Positions 8,051 to 19,013 are shown, counted from the stretch's first letter. The stretch: DNA of 63,302 nt from Deltaproteobacteria bacterium (GCA_029553295.1 JAKPCK010000005.1:1-63302), one strand, 5' to 3'. Numbers and translations: made by a program. The notes: a model not told the origin generated them from the letters alone.

Positions 8051-9106
8051 ATGTTTAAATGGTTAAAGGTATTAAGTTTTTTTGTATGTATCTTGATAGT
8101 AGGTTTTTCGGGTTTAAATGTTTATGCTGCAGAAGGTGAACTCATAGGTGCAGGTGCAACATTCCCCCAGCCCCTATATTCGAAGATGTTTGATATTTAT
8201 TTTCAGCAACATAAAATCAAGATTAATTATCAGGGTATTGGCTCAGGTGGCGGTATAAACCAGCTTATTAAAAAGACTGTGGATTTTGTTGGTACAGATG
8301 CATTTATGACAGAGAAGGAATTAAAGGATGCCGGTGCACCTGTTTTGCATATACCTACATGTCTTGGTGCTGTGGTTATTACCTATAATCTCCCTGGCAA
8401 CCCTAAATTGAAATTAACACCTGATGTAATTGCCCATATCTTCCTCGGAAATATTAAAAAATGGAATGACCCAAAGATAGCAGGTATCAACAAAGATGTA
8501 AAGCTGCCTGATCTGTCTATCACTGTTGTAAGAAGGGCTGATGGCAGCGGCACCACATATATATTCAGTGAATATCTAAGTAAGGTAAGCAGTGCCTGGA
8601 AGGAAAAGATGGGAACAGGCAAATCACTTAACTGGCCTGAAGGCTTTATTGGTCAGAAGGGAAACCCAGGGGTTGCTGGCTATATTAAACAGACCCCTGG
8701 AGCAGTGGGCTATGTAGAGCTCTTATATGCCCTTCAAAACCAGATGGCCTTTGCCAGCATAAAAAATAAGGCGGGTAACTTCATTGAACCAACACCAAAA
8801 ACAGTAAGCAATGCAGCCAAGGTAAAGATCCCTGATGATACAAATGTATCCCTTACTGATACCAGTGCAAAAGACGGCTACCCCATTAGCGGTTTTACAT
8901 GGCTTATATTCTATAAAGAGCAGAATTATGCCGGAAGGTCAAAACAGAGGGCAGAATCCCTTGCCAAGATGCTTATGTGGGTTGTTACAGATGGACAGAA
9001 ATATGTAGAGCCTCTTCAGTATTCACCCCTTCCAAAAGAGGCGTCAACCGCTGCCCAGAAGATTATAAAAAGCATGACCTATAATGGAAAACCAATACTT
9101 AATTAA
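8051..9106 (+). CDS. pstS: Phosphate ABC transporter, substrate-binding protein
   Basis: This 351-residue periplasmic protein has a signal peptide (cleavage likely after NVYA, about residue 26). Family motifs are GAGATFPQPLY, GSGGGI, VDFVGTDAFM, RRADGSGTT and PGAVGYVEL, which form the phosphate pocket of PstS. It captures inorganic phosphate with high affinity and delivers it to the PstC/PstA channel. CCGGAGG lies seven bases before the ATG. It is the first gene of pstSCAB, with only five bases before pstC. Expression is probably PhoB-dependent through the repeats at 7953-7974. Confidence 0.95.
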   Translation: MFKWLKVLSFFVCILIVGFSGLNVYAAEGELIGAGATFPQPLYSKMFDIYFQQHKIKINYQGIGSGGGINQLIKKTVDFVGTDAFMTEKELKDAGAPVLHIPTCLGAVVITYNLPGNPKLKLTPDVIAHIFLGNIKKWNDPKIAGINKDVKLPDLSITVVRRADGSGTTYIFSEYLSKVSSAWKEKMGTGKSLNWPEGFIGQKGNPGVAGYIKQTPGAVGYVELLYALQNQMAFASIKNKAGNFIEPTPKTVSNAAKVKIPDDTNVSLTDTSAKDGYPISGFTWLIFYKEQNYAGRSKQRAESLAKMLMWVVTDGQKYVEPLQYSPLPKEASTAAQKIIKSMTYNGKPILN

Positions 9107-9111
9107 CTGAG

Positions 9112-10005
9112 ATGACAAAGACAGATAAATCAGAAAGAAGGTTTACAAACATAATCTTTATATCGGGGCTATCAATAATTGTCCTCCTCCTTGCCATATT
9201 CTCCACACTCTTGATAGCCTCGATACCATCCATCAAGACCTTTGGTATTGGTTTTTTTATAAGCAAACACTGGGATCCTTCCCTTGAGAAATTCGGTGCC
9301 CTACCCTTCTTGTATGGGACGCTGATAACATCTATTATAGCCCTTTTTATCTCCATACCCTTTTCCATTTCCATCTCCATTTTTCTTGGTGAGTTTTTTA
9401 GAGAGGGGTTTATCTCAAACTTCTTAAGGAGTTCCACTGAGGTCCTTGCCGGTATACCCTCTGTAATATACGGACTCTGGGGACTCTTTCTTCTTATGCC
9501 CATAACAAGATTTATCCAGACATCCCTCGGCACCACCCCCTACGGAGTCGGGATCTTTACAGCATCTCTTATACTGGCCATTATGATTATACCCTTTTCA
9601 GCATCCATCGGTAGAGAGGTCATATCCTTAATACCTGCTGATTTAAAAGAGGCTGCGTATTCCCTTGGCGCAACAAGATTTGAGGTGATAAAAAACATAA
9701 TAATCCCTTATGCCCGCTCCGGCATCATAGCAGGGATACTCCTTGCATTCGGTCGGGCAATAGGTGAGACTATGGCAGTTACCATGCTTATAGGAAACAG
9801 CAATTTCCTGCCCAAGAGCATATTCAGTCCTGCCAATACTATGGCAAGTGTTATAGCCAATGAATTTGCCGAATCTACAGGTATTACTGCATCATCTCTT
9901 ATATACATAGGACTTGTCCTTTTTCTTGTTACCATGTTTGTAAATATAGCCGGGACCTATATTATAAAAAAGATAAGCCTTGAGGCATCCAAGGAGGTGA
10001 CATAG
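9112..10005 (+). CDS. pstC: Phosphate ABC transporter permease PstC
   Basis: This 297-residue inner-membrane protein has about six transmembrane helices and the binding-protein-dependent permease domain, with the EAA-loop motif DLKEAAYSLGATRFEVI near residue 180. It pairs with PstA to form the phosphate channel. Its position between pstS and pstA fixes the assignment. The final codons contain AAGGAGGTGA, which is the ribosome binding site of pstA, so the two are translationally coupled. Confidence 0.93.
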   Translation: MTKTDKSERRFTNIIFISGLSIIVLLLAIFSTLLIASIPSIKTFGIGFFISKHWDPSLEKFGALPFLYGTLITSIIALFISIPFSISISIFLGEFFREGFISNFLRSSTEVLAGIPSVIYGLWGLFLLMPITRFIQTSLGTTPYGVGIFTASLILAIMIIPFSASIGREVISLIPADLKEAAYSLGATRFEVIKNIIIPYARSGIIAGILLAFGRAIGETMAVTMLIGNSNFLPKSIFSPANTMASVIANEFAESTGITASSLIYIGLVLFLVTMFVNIAGTYIIKKISLEASKEVT

Positions 10006-10955
10006 TGAATACTGCTGAAAACATAGCTGAAAATATAGAAGACACAAATATGCATAAGATAATACCCTTTCCTTCTCCTTTACGCATCCATGAAGATAAA
10101 ACTCTACGGAATAATAGTCCAGTAGGCTATAGGATCTTTAAAGACAAGTTATTTAAATGCCTTGTTATCATCCTGTCTATCTTGAGTTTTTTACCATTAC
10201 TCCTTGTCCTCTTCCACATCACAAAAAACGGCATATCAGTGATAAATTGGGGTTTTTTGACAGAACTGCCCCTCCCTATAGGTGAAAAAGGTGGTGGTGT
10301 TTTTAACTCCATCATCGGCTCTCTCATACTAATAATCCTCTCCAGTATCATATCTATCCCCCTTGGCATATCAGCAGGTATTTATCTTGCAGAAAAAAAT
10401 AAGGGCAGGATTGCAAATATAATAAATCTGTGTATAGTAGTACTTCAGGGGACACCCTCAATTGTTATAGGCATAATCACATACATATGGGTTGTGGCAC
10501 CTTTAGGTGGCTTTTCAGCTTTATCAGGTGGCATTGCCTTGAGCATCATGATGCTACCTGTTATAATAAAATCTACAGAAGAGACACTAAAGCTCATACC
10601 ATATCACCTCAAGGAGGCATCCCTTGCCCTCGGTGTCCCTTACTACAAAACAATACTCAAGGTTATCCTGCCTACAGGCTTAAGCGGTATCTTAACGGGT
10701 ATACTCCTCAGTGTGGCAAGGATTACTGGTGAGACAGCTCCACTGCTTTTCACTGCCTTTGGTAATCAATTTTTAAATTACAATATTCTCAAACCTATAG
10801 ACTCGCTCCCTTACCGTATATTCTATTATGCCATGAGCCCCTACCCGGAGTGGCATACCTTTGCATGGGGTGCATCTTTTATACTTGTGATGATTGTCCT
10901 GTCTTTTAATCTTATAGCGAGAGGTATATCAGCTAAATGGAAAGTCCAATTCTAA
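10005..10955 (+). CDS. pstA: Phosphate ABC transporter permease PstA
   Basis: This 316-residue permease starts at GTG 10005, overlapping the pstC stop by one base, with AAGGAGGTGA at 9991-10000. It has about six membrane helices after a long N-terminal cytoplasmic segment of about 55 residues, and an EAA loop reading [16 protein letters not shown]. The N-terminal extension is longer than in many PstA proteins. It forms the translocation pore with PstC. Its last 19 bases overlap pstB. Confidence 0.93.
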   Translation: MNTAENIAENIEDTNMHKIIPFPSPLRIHEDKTLRNNSPVGYRIFKDKLFKCLVIILSILSFLPLLLVLFHITKNGISVINWGFLTELPLPIGEKGGGVFNSIIGSLILIILSSIISIPLGISAGIYLAEKNKGRIANIINLCIVVLQGTPSIVIGIITYIWVVAPLGGFSALSGGIALSIMMLPVIIKSTEETLKLIPYHLKEASLALGVPYYKTILKVILPTGLSGILTGILLSVARITGETAPLLFTAFGNQFLNYNILKPIDSLPYRIFYYAMSPYPEWHTFAWGASFILVMIVLSFNLIARGISAKWKVQF

Positions 10956-11695
10956 GCGTAGAGAATTTTTCTGCCTTCTTTGGCGAGAATCAGATTCTAA
11001 GGGATATAAGCATAAATACATCGCCCAATAAGGTAACAGCACTTATGGGACCTTCAGGTTGTGGTAAGACCACGCTCATCCGTTGTATAAACAGGATGCA
11101 CGAATTAATTCCAGGTGCAAGGGTATCAGGGAAGATATACCTTAAAAAACAGGATATCTACATGATGGAGCCCATAGTCTTGAGGAGAAAGATAGGTATG
11201 GTCTTTCAAAAACCCAATCCGTTTCCAATGATGAGCATATACGACAATGTAATAGCAGGTTATAAACTAAACGGGATAAAGCTCAAAAAAGATGAGTCTG
11301 ATAGTATCGTGGAGCGCTCTCTAAGGAATGCTGCCCTGTGGAATGAGGTCAAGGATTCACTCCACAGAAAGGGGACATTTCTGTCCGGTGGGCAACAACA
11401 GAGGCTTTGCATTGCCCGTGCCCTTGCCATGAACCCTGAGATACTGCTTCTTGACGAACCTACATCTGCCCTTGACCCTAAGTCTACAGCCCATATAGAG
11501 GAGTTGATTGTAGAGTTAAAACAAAATGTCACCATGTTGCTTGTAACCCACAACATTGCCCAGGCTGCCAGGGTATCTGACTTTACAGCATTTATTTATC
11601 TCGGTGAACTTATAGAGTTTGGTCCAACTGAAAAGATGTTCACCGTCCCCAAGGACAAGAGGACAGAGGAGTATCTTACAGGCAAATTCGGGTAG
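10937..11695 (+). CDS. pstB: Phosphate ABC transporter ATP-binding protein
   Basis: This 252-residue ATPase has Walker [10 protein letters not shown] (Lys44), signature [16 protein letters not shown], Walker [14 protein letters not shown] and switch His in LLVTHN. It hydrolyses ATP on the cytoplasmic face to drive phosphate import. It overlaps the end of pstA by 19 bases, completing a four-gene transporter operon. The usual next gene, phoU, is absent; ispG follows after about 95 bases. Confidence 0.95.
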   Translation: MESPILSVENFSAFFGENQILRDISINTSPNKVTALMGPSGCGKTTLIRCINRMHELIPGARVSGKIYLKKQDIYMMEPIVLRRKIGMVFQKPNPFPMMSIYDNVIAGYKLNGIKLKKDESDSIVERSLRNAALWNEVKDSLHRKGTFLSGGQQQRLCIARALAMNPEILLLDEPTSALDPKSTAHIEELIVELKQNVTMLLVTHNIAQAARVSDFTAFIYLGELIEFGPTEKMFTVPKDKRTEEYLTGKFG

Positions 11696-11790
11696 AACAA
11701 ACAATGGGGTTTTTTATTTAGCAGGGTTTTGGAAAGGTCATTATTTTGTTTGACAACCAGAAAATAGGTGTATACAATTGATGCATCTTC

Positions 11791-12864
11791 ATGGCCAGAA
11801 AAAAAACCCGCAAGATACATATAGGTAACGTCCCTATAGGTGGGGGCAGCCCTATAGTTGTCCAGTCTATGCTCAAGACAAACCCGGAGAACCTGCAGGA
11901 TACACTCCATCAGGCCCTTGAACTTAAAAGGGCAGGGTGTGAGTTAATAAGGATTGCCCTCCCTCAGATAGATAAATGCAAGACAATACCTTTTCTAAAG
12001 AATGAGACAGGCGTCCCTTTGATAGGGGATATTCATTTTAATTATAAAATTGCAATAAAGGCTATGGAAGAAGGGATAGATGCAATCAGGATAAACCCGG
12101 GGACAATAAATAATATCCAGAAGGTAAAGGAGATAGTCAATGTTGCCATCCAGACAAAGACACCTATAAGGATAGGCATAAATGTGGGCTCTCTGGAAAA
12201 GAGGATATTAAAGAAATATACAAACCCCAATGCCGATGCCATGGTAGAAAGTGCCCTGTATTATATCAAGATGATAGAGGATATGGGCTGGCAGGAACTA
12301 AAGGTATCTTTGAAGGCATCGGATATACTTCAGACCATATCTGCCTATGAAAAATTCTCAAAAAAGTCTGATTATCCCCTACATGTTGGCATCACCGAGG
12401 CAGGACCTGTGTTTTCAGGGGCAATCAAATCAGCAATAGGTATAGGTATATTGCTCTATAAGGGTATTGGCGATACAATAAGGGTGTCCCTGACAGGCAA
12501 TCCAGTATATGAGGTTATTGCAGGGTACCATATACTTCGTGACCTTGGGATTAGAAAAAAAGGAATCAATATCATATCCTGCCCCACATGCGGCCGATGC
12601 AAGACAAGTATAATGGACATTGTGGAGGAGTTTGAAAAAGAGGTCGCCTACTTTGATACAAACATAAATGTGGCTATCATGGGATGTGAGGTAAACGGTC
12701 CTGGCGAGGCAAAAGAGGCGGATATAGGTATAGCCTTTGGCCAGGAAAAGGCAACACTCTTTGCAAGGGGCAAGATAATAAAAACAGGCATCCCAAAAGA
12801 GATGGCAAGGGAACTCCTAAAAGAGGAGATATATAATCTGGCCGCAAAGGAAACACGGGAGTAA
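11791..12864 (+). CDS. ispG: 4-hydroxy-3-methylbut-2-en-1-yl diphosphate synthase (IspG/GcpE)
   Basis: This 357-residue enzyme of the non-mevalonate isoprenoid pathway reductively converts MEcPP to HMBPP. The [4Fe-4S] ligands are visible as Cys264, Cys267 and Cys299 with Glu306 (CPTCGRC and GCEVNGPGEA). An N-terminal TIM-barrel starts IGNVPIGGGSPIVVQSM. Length matches the short bacterial form (about 350-375), without the plant-type insertion. It has no clear Shine-Dalgarno, and the ATG at 11780 is out of frame, so 11791 is kept as start. A hairpin at 13009-13033 may end its transcript. Confidence 0.95.
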   Translation: MARKKTRKIHIGNVPIGGGSPIVVQSMLKTNPENLQDTLHQALELKRAGCELIRIALPQIDKCKTIPFLKNETGVPLIGDIHFNYKIAIKAMEEGIDAIRINPGTINNIQKVKEIVNVAIQTKTPIRIGINVGSLEKRILKKYTNPNADAMVESALYYIKMIEDMGWQELKVSLKASDILQTISAYEKFSKKSDYPLHVGITEAGPVFSGAIKSAIGIGILLYKGIGDTIRVSLTGNPVYEVIAGYHILRDLGIRKKGINIISCPTCGRCKTSIMDIVEEFEKEVAYFDTNINVAIMGCEVNGPGEAKEADIGIAFGQEKATLFARGKIIKTGIPKEMARELLKEEIYNLAAKETRE

Positions 12865-13008
12865 AAGCCCTCTTGCTATGAAAGATACGCCTTTGAATAG
12901 CCATAGATGGGAAATCAAAAATCGATTTGTCCTGTTTCATAATTTTTTGATTTTATAGTAAAAAATTCTATAGTTTATAGCCTATCGTCTATTGTCTGCC
13001 ATTGAGGC

Positions 13009-13033
13009 ATCCATAAGACCTGTATGGATTTTT
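13009..13033 (+). terminator. Probable terminator after ispG
   Basis: A 7-bp stem ATCCATA/TATGGAT with a 7-base loop is followed by a short T-run. It lies just before the end of the convergent der gene. The stem is AT-rich and modest. Confidence 0.45.
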
Positions 13034-14357
13034 ATCTCTTCTTCTTGAATATCAATCTTATCGGTGCGCCATGAAAACCGTATTCCCTCCTCAATGCATT
13101 TTCTATATATCTCTTGTAGTTTTCAGGGATAAGCTCAGGGTGATTGGAAAACAATATAAATGTGGGGGGCATGGTCTTTTGCTGATGGATATAGAATATC
13201 TTAACAGGTTTTCCTTTGATGTATGTGAGGTTTGCCTGGCCTGATATAGATTCAAGGTATCTGTTAAGTTCAGAGGTTACAATCCGCTTTTGTAGCTCAT
13301 TGTGTATCAGCATATCTGTTTCTATTATCTTTTCTATGTTCATCCCTGTCTTTGCCGATGTAAAGACAACAGGGCAATACGATACATGGGGTATCTTTTC
13401 AGTCACCCCTTCTCTGTATATTTTTTCTTTTATACTTCCCTTTACAAGATCCCATTTGTTTATCACTAAACAGAGCCCTTTACCCCTGGATACTACTAAA
13501 TGGGCTATGCCACCATCCTGATGCCCTACCCCTTCTACAGCATCTATAACGAGGTTTACCACATCAGCCTTTTCCACACTTTTTATAGCCCTTGAGACAG
13601 AATATTCCTCCACCTTCATGGATATCCTGCTCTTTTTCCTAAGGCCTGCTGTATCAATGAGGATAACCTTCTTATCCATATAGTCTATCTCTGTGTCAAT
13701 GGCATCCCTTGTTGTCCCTGGTATATCACTAACTATCATCCTATCAGAGCCGAGTATGACATTTATGATAGATGATTTACCGGTATTGGGCCTGCCGATA
13801 AATGCTATCCTTATTTGCGACTTTTCATCTCTTTCTTTTTCCTCTATCTCATATATCTTCTGTCCCCTCACCAGTGTCTTTATATCCTCCAGGAGTTCAT
13901 CTACACCTAAACCGTGGAGTGCGCTTATTGGATAGAGTTTTTCTACCCCGGTCTCATAAAATTCACCGATGCTTAATCCCCTCTTTTCAGAATCTACTTT
14001 ATTAACAGCGCATAAAATCGGTTTATTAAACCTCCTTAGATTTTCCAATATTGTCATGTCCTCAGGCAGAAGACCATCTTTTGCGTCAAGGATAAAGATT
14101 ATGGCCGATGATTCTTTTAGAGAGGACTCAATCTGCTCCCTTACCTTTTTAGAGATAATCTCGTTTCCTGAGGATTCAAAGCCTCCTGTATCAACAAGTA
14201 TATAGCCCTCGCCACAGTATTCAAACTCACCGTAGTTTCTGTCCCTGGTTACGCCGGGGTTATCCTCTGTAATGGCCTTTTTAAATCCTATTATCCTGTT
14301 AAAAAGAGTTGATTTTCCAACATTAGGTCTGCCGACTATGCATACTACAGGTTTCAT
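13032..14357 (-). CDS. der: Ribosome-assembly GTPase Der (EngA)
   Basis: This 441-residue protein has two tandem GTPase domains, diagnostic of Der. The first P-loop is GRPNVGKST near residue 8 and the second GRPNTGKSS near residue 188. Each domain has its DTGG/DTAG G3 motif and NKVD/NKWD G4 motif. A C-terminal KH-like domain follows, with HPELIPENYKRYIENALR. Der is essential for 50S ribosomal subunit maturation. It is the last gene of a leftward run (Nudix, transporter, der), with 53 bases separating it from the transporter. Confidence 0.95.
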   Translation of the reverse strand: MKPVVCIVGRPNVGKSTLFNRIIGFKKAITEDNPGVTRDRNYGEFEYCGEGYILVDTGGFESSGNEIISKKVREQIESSLKESSAIIFILDAKDGLLPEDMTILENLRRFNKPILCAVNKVDSEKRGLSIGEFYETGVEKLYPISALHGLGVDELLEDIKTLVRGQKIYEIEEKERDEKSQIRIAFIGRPNTGKSSIINVILGSDRMIVSDIPGTTRDAIDTEIDYMDKKVILIDTAGLRKKSRISMKVEEYSVSRAIKSVEKADVVNLVIDAVEGVGHQDGGIAHLVVSRGKGLCLVINKWDLVKGSIKEKIYREGVTEKIPHVSYCPVVFTSAKTGMNIEKIIETDMLIHNELQKRIVTSELNRYLESISGQANLTYIKGKPVKIFYIHQQKTMPPTFILFSNHPELIPENYKRYIENALRREYGFHGAPIRLIFKKKR

Positions 14358-14410
14358 TTTACACCTTGCTTATAGATATTGCTGGAGGAGATATGTTCTC
14401 TGTATCACAA

Positions 14411-15571
14411 TCATTCTTTATACCGAACAACCAGGCTCAAGATAAAGCCCACAAGGGGGAGGATACATATAGATTTGAGGGCAACAGGGACCCCATAGGT
14501 GTCTGCCACGATCCCCAGCAGGGTTACGCCAAGCCCTCCTGTGCCTATGGCAAATCCAACCATGAGACCAGAGGCAACACCCAATTTATTAGGCAACAGT
14601 TTCTGCGCCATAACAATGGTTACAGAGAATGTGGATATCATGAGCATCCCCTGTAACCCGAGGATAAAATACAAAAGATAGCTGTTCTGGATAAAGGGGA
14701 CAAATATAAGGGGCAGGGTGATGGTGGCAAGGAACATGGTAAGCCTTAAAAAGAACCTGTGTCCCCACATATCGGCAAAGGGTGAGCCTATAAGTGTCCC
14801 GGCAGCACCGCATAAAAGATATATAAAAACAAGTTTTCCTGCAAATAGAGGGTCTCCTTTTAGATAGTTTATATAGTAGAAGGGTATGTAAGACAAAAGG
14901 CCCATCTGTGTCCATGACCTCATTATTACCACCATAATAACAACAAAAAGTGATATATAGGCTGCCAGAGGGGGCTTTTCTATGGACCTTGTTTTTTCAG
15001 CATGTTCTATGGTGGGTATTGATATTGTCTTTCTCTGGGATACAATGAGTGCAGTGCAGGCAAAGGAGATTATAACCATAAGGGGTAGCCAGGAGAAACC
15101 GAGATACTGAATAAGATATATGGAGATAATGGGACCTAAGGAGAATCCCAGATTACCACCTACAGAGAATATGGACATCCCTGTTACACTCTTTTCCCCG
15201 GTAAAGAAGTGGGCTGTCTTGTATCCCTCCGGGTGATAAGATGCAATCCCCAGTCCACTAATCACAACAAGGAAGAGGATCATTATATAATTATTGGGGA
15301 GAGGCAAGAGGGAATATCCTACCCCTGCGGATAAAAGGCCTATGGGCAGCAGTATGGCCTTTTCCTTTTTATCGGAATAGAAACCGAAAAGTGGCTGTAG
15401 AATAGATGATGTAAAGTTTGCCATCATAAGGATAAACCCCGTCATTGTATATGATAGGGATAGCTTATCCTTCAAAAAAGGGAGTGTTGCCGGGAGTGCA
15501 CCTTGATATATATCCACTACAAGGTGTCCCAATGAAAGTATCAATAGGACTTTTAGGTTAAATCTTGCCAT
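14411..15571 (-). CDS. MFS transporter of the Fsr (fosmidomycin resistance) type
   Basis: This 386-residue protein with about 12 transmembrane helices belongs to the major facilitator superfamily. Its sequence resembles the Fsr branch: LPFLKDKLSLSY near the first helices, SSILQPLFGFYSDKK after helix 2, ASYHPEGYKTA, and SIFSVGGNLGFSLGP. Fsr-like proteins are drug or metabolite exporters. The true substrate here is unknown. Its start overlaps the end of the Nudix gene by 14 bases, indicating one transcript with it. Assignment to the Fsr branch is by remembered motif similarity. Confidence 0.75.
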   Translation of the reverse strand: MARFNLKVLLILSLGHLVVDIYQGALPATLPFLKDKLSLSYTMTGFILMMANFTSSILQPLFGFYSDKKEKAILLPIGLLSAGVGYSLLPLPNNYIMILFLVVISGLGIASYHPEGYKTAHFFTGEKSVTGMSIFSVGGNLGFSLGPIISIYLIQYLGFSWLPLMVIISFACTALIVSQRKTISIPTIEHAEKTRSIEKPPLAAYISLFVVIMVVIMRSWTQMGLLSYIPFYYINYLKGDPLFAGKLVFIYLLCGAAGTLIGSPFADMWGHRFFLRLTMFLATITLPLIFVPFIQNSYLLYFILGLQGMLMISTFSVTIVMAQKLLPNKLGVASGLMVGFAIGTGGLGVTLLGIVADTYGVPVALKSICILPLVGFILSLVVRYKE

Positions 15572-16118
15572 CTTCCAATATGTGTCTAAACCGCATCAAT
15601 ATCCTGCATGTGGCGCCCCATATCCTATCACCGTTATAATAAATGGACGGCACCATCTCGAATCTCCCTTCATATTCGGCAGTCTCCATCCCTGGTTTCA
15701 CCCCCATAAGGCTTTTGATAGGAAAGAATATAAGATATGCTACCTCATCGGGGTTGGTCTTGAATCTGTATGGATACGGGATGACCCCTACATAGGGCGT
15801 TATGACAAAACCGGTCATTGTTATCATGTCATCGAGCCTGCCCAAAATCTCTATGTCGCGTTTTTTTACGCCTATCTCCTCACAGCATTCCCTTAGGGCT
15901 GTAGTCATTGTATCGCCGTCGCTGTCCTCACACATCCCGCCTGGAAAGGATACCTCACCTTTGTGAAGACTCACCTTTTCAGACCTCTTGGTAAGCACTA
16001 TAAAGACCTCACCATTATCTACAAAAAGAGGTATTATAACGCCGGCGCAGAGGAAATACGGGTTTTCAATCCTCTTTCCTTCGTAATTTTTTAATCTTTC
16101 TCTTATAATCTCAATCAT
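15558..16118 (-). CDS. Nudix hydrolase, CoA pyrophosphatase (NudL) type
   Basis: This 186-residue Nudix protein has the upstream signature LTKRS..VSLHKGEVSFPGG that marks the CoA/acyl-CoA pyrophosphatase subgroup. It is followed by the Nudix box core ALRECCEEIGV, whose glutamates bind the metal. The enzyme is expected to cleave CoA or a similar nucleoside diphosphate derivative to 4'-phosphopantetheine and 3',5'-ADP. It is the first gene of the run with the Fsr-like transporter and der. Substrate specificity is inferred from the motif only. Confidence 0.8.
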   Translation of the reverse strand: MIEIIRERLKNYEGKRIENPYFLCAGVIIPLFVDNGEVFIVLTKRSEKVSLHKGEVSFPGGMCEDSDGDTMTTALRECCEEIGVKKRDIEILGRLDDMITMTGFVITPYVGVIPYPYRFKTNPDEVAYLIFFPIKSLMGVKPGMETAEYEGRFEMVPSIYYNGDRIWGATCRILMRFRHILEDGKI

Positions 16119-16345
16119 GGTCTTAATAAATCACAATACAAGAGGAAAAATCAATGTTAAATAATTTGTTTTATAATGGGTACACTAAAAATCACAATCT
16201 GTTTTTTTAACCTTTTCTTGAAAATGTTTAATTCGTGATTATATTAAAAACAGTAATCAGCATCATCACTTAAGCCTGTTTTTTTATAAATTGGATTAAT
16301 AAATGATGGCTGTTAGATAAAATCTATCAAAAAAGGAGTGAGGCA

Positions 16346-18931
16346 ATGAACTGGGATAAATTAACAATAAAGGCGCAGGAGGCAATATCTGATGCCCAGA
16401 AAAAGGCAGAGGCCTTGAGACATCAGATGATAGAGAACGAGCATCTGCTTTCTGCCCTCATATCTCAAAAAGACGGGATAATAAAACCTATCCTGGATAA
16501 GCTCGGTGCAAATACAGGTGCAATCCTCTCACAGGTTGAGAATGAACTCAAAAAGATTCCAACGGTAGAGGGTATTGTTCAGATTTACATATCCCCCGGG
16601 CTTAAAAAATCCATTGACATAGCCTTTAATGAGGCAGAAAGGTTGAAGGATGAATATACAAGCACAGAGCACCTCTTGATTGGCATAGCTGAGACAAAGG
16701 AAGGGGGTGCATCCAGGATCCTTCAGCAAAATGGGGTCACAAAAGAAAGTATCTATGCTGTCCTTAAAGACATCAGAGGGTCTCAGAGGATAACTGACCA
16801 GGCGCCCGAGGAGAAATACCAGGCACTGCAGAGATATTGCCGTGATTTGACAGAGGAGGCAAGAAAAGGGAAGCTCGACCCTGTAATAGGCAGGGATGAA
16901 GAGGTAAGACGTGTTATGCAGGTGCTTTCAAGAAGGACTAAAAATAACCCTGTTATTATAGGCGAACCTGGTGTTGGTAAAACAGCAATAGTTGAGGGTC
17001 TTGCCCAGAGGATTATAAGCGGTGATGTCCCTGAGACATTGAAAAATAAAAGGGTCCTCGCCCTTGATTTAGGTGCAATGCTGGCAGGTGCTAAATACAG
17101 AGGTGAATTTGAAGACAGGTTAAAGGCCGTCCTAAAGGAGATAGATGAGGCATCCGGGACAATAATACTATTTATAGATGAGCTCCATACTATAGTCGGG
17201 GCAGGTAGTGCCCAGGGCGCCATAGATGCATCCAATATGCTGAAACCCGCACTTGCAAGGGGAGAACTGAGATGTATAGGTGCTACTACCCTCGATGAAT
17301 ACAGGAAATATGTAGAGAAGGATGCTGCCCTTGAGAGGAGATTTCAGCCAGTATATGTGGGAGAGCCATCTGTTGAGGAGACAATAGCAATCCTCAGGGG
17401 GCTAAAAGAGAGATATGAGCTCCATCATGGTGTCAGGATAAAGGACTCTGCACTTATTGCAGCAGCGACCCTATCTCACCGCTACATAACCGATAGATTC
17501 CTCCCTGACAAGGCTATAGACCTTGTGGACGAGGCATCCTCAAAACTTAGGATGGAGATAGACAGCGTCCCCACTGAGATAGATGAGGTTGAAAGAAAGA
17601 TAATCCAGACACAGATAGAGATAGAGGCGCTAAAGAAGGAAAAGGACGAGGCATCGAAAGAGAGGATGAAGAGGCTCGAGGAAGAACTGGAAGGATTAAA
17701 GTCAGAGGTGGCAGAAAAACGTGCACACTGGGAAAGAGAAAAAAACCTCATCATGACTATAAGTGACATAAAAGAAAAGATAGACAGGGCAAAGACAGAG
17801 GCAGATGAGGCAGAAAGGAAAGGTGATTTTGGCCGTGTTGCAGAGATTAGATATGGACAGATAACAGCCCTTGAACAGGAACTAACGCAAAAAAACAAAG
17901 AACTTCTAGAGCTGCAGAAAAACAGGAGGATGCTCAAGGAAGAGGTAGATGAAGAGGACATTGCAAAGGTAGTATCTAAATGGACAGGTATCCCGGTATC
18001 AAAGATGCTGGAAGGCGAGATGGAGAAGCTTGTCCAGATGGAAGAGAGGATCCACAAAAGGGTTATAGGTCAGGATGAGGCCATAGAGGCAGTATCCAAC
18101 ACCATAAGAAGGGCAAGGGCAGGACTCCAGGACCCCAACAGACCCCTTGGTTCATTTCTATTCCTTGGACCAACAGGTGTAGGTAAGACAGAGCTTGCCA
18201 GGGCACTGGCAGAATTCCTCTTTGATGATGAACAGGCTATTGTTCGACTCGATATGAGTGAATTTATGGAGAAACACTCTGTATCAAGGCTTATTGGTGC
18301 ACCCCCGGGGTATGTGGGTTATGAAGAGGGAGGATACCTGACAGAGGCTGTAAGGAGAAGGCCTTATTCTATAATACTCCTCGACGAGGTAGAAAAGGCG
18401 CATCCTGAGGTATTCAATGTACTGCTCCAGGTCCTTGATGACGGCAGGCTTACAGATGGTCAGGGCAGGACTGTAGACTTTAAAAACACCGTAATAATAA
18501 TGACATCCAATATAGGTAGTCAGTGGATAACAGACCTGGGTAGCAATGACTACGATGAACTCAAAAAGAGGGTCATGGAGGCTGTAAAGGCGCATTTTAA
18601 GCCTGAGTTTATAAACAGGATAGATGACATAATCATATTCCGTTCACTGTCTGTGGAGAATATAAAGGAGATAGTAAAACTCCAGCTCTCCTATCTCACA
18701 AAGAGGGCTGCTGAAAGGGGTATTGAACTGGAATATTCAGAGGGATTAAAAGAACTCATAGCCAAGGAAGGTTATGACCCCACATACGGTGCAAGGCCTT
18801 TAAAGAGGCTTATACAGAAAAAGCTCCAGGATAGCCTTGCCCTTATGATACTCAAGGGAGAGATAAAAGAGGGCGAAAGGGTCTTTATAGATGTTGACAA
18901 AAAAGGCAGTATAAAATTTCAACGGAGATAA
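16346..18931 (+). CDS. clpB: ClpB disaggregase (Hsp100 chaperone)
   Basis: This 861-residue protein has an N-terminal double Clp repeat (residues 1-145) and two AAA+ modules. Walker A motifs are GEPGVGKTA in the first and GPTGVGKTE in the second. A long coiled-coil middle domain (about 400-530) separates ClpB from ClpA/ClpC. A C-terminal D2 small domain follows. With DnaK it extracts and refolds aggregated proteins. AAAGGAG precedes the ATG and a strong terminator follows the gene, so it is monocistronic. CTTGAAA at 16217-16223 resembles a heat-shock -35 element, but no matching -10 is visible. Confidence 0.96.
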   Translation: MNWDKLTIKAQEAISDAQKKAEALRHQMIENEHLLSALISQKDGIIKPILDKLGANTGAILSQVENELKKIPTVEGIVQIYISPGLKKSIDIAFNEAERLKDEYTSTEHLLIGIAETKEGGASRILQQNGVTKESIYAVLKDIRGSQRITDQAPEEKYQALQRYCRDLTEEARKGKLDPVIGRDEEVRRVMQVLSRRTKNNPVIIGEPGVGKTAIVEGLAQRIISGDVPETLKNKRVLALDLGAMLAGAKYRGEFEDRLKAVLKEIDEASGTIILFIDELHTIVGAGSAQGAIDASNMLKPALARGELRCIGATTLDEYRKYVEKDAALERRFQPVYVGEPSVEETIAILRGLKERYELHHGVRIKDSALIAAATLSHRYITDRFLPDKAIDLVDEASSKLRMEIDSVPTEIDEVERKIIQTQIEIEALKKEKDEASKERMKRLEEELEGLKSEVAEKRAHWEREKNLIMTISDIKEKIDRAKTEADEAERKGDFGRVAEIRYGQITALEQELTQKNKELLELQKNRRMLKEEVDEEDIAKVVSKWTGIPVSKMLEGEMEKLVQMEERIHKRVIGQDEAIEAVSNTIRRARAGLQDPNRPLGSFLFLGPTGVGKTELARALAEFLFDDEQAIVRLDMSEFMEKHSVSRLIGAPPGYVGYEEGGYLTEAVRRRPYSIILLDEVEKAHPEVFNVLLQVLDDGRLTDGQGRTVDFKNTVIIMTSNIGSQWITDLGSNDYDELKKRVMEAVKAHFKPEFINRIDDIIIFRSLSVENIKEIVKLQLSYLTKRAAERGIELEYSEGLKELIAKEGYDPTYGARPLKRLIQKKLQDSLALMILKGEIKEGERVFIDVDKKGSIKFQRR

Positions 18932-18943
18932 GAATAGTAGTTT

Positions 18944-18975
18944 AAAAAGAGGCCTTTTTAAAAGGCCTCTTTTTA
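18944..18975 (+). terminator. Rho-independent terminator after clpB
   Basis: The inverted repeat AGAGGCCTT/AAGGCCTCT (18948-18956 and 18962-18970) is flanked by an A-run and a T-run. It starts 12 bases after the clpB stop. Confidence 0.85.
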
Positions 18976-18986
18976 TTATCACCCCC

Positions 18987-19013
18987 TTGAAACACATTCA
19001 AAATTCTTATAAT
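18987..19013 (+). promoter_or_regulatory. Possible promoter of the hybrid histidine kinase gene
   Basis: TTGAAA and a perfect TATAAT are separated by 15 bases, about 48 bases before the start. The spacing is short. An alternative extended -10 (TGC-TACACT, 19027-19035) lies just downstream. Confidence 0.3.

Noticed and set aside
16217-16245. Heat-shock sigma32 promoter or CIRCE operator before clpB
   Set aside because: CTTGAAA is present, but no CCCCAT-type -10 at the right distance and no CIRCE inverted repeat are visible.
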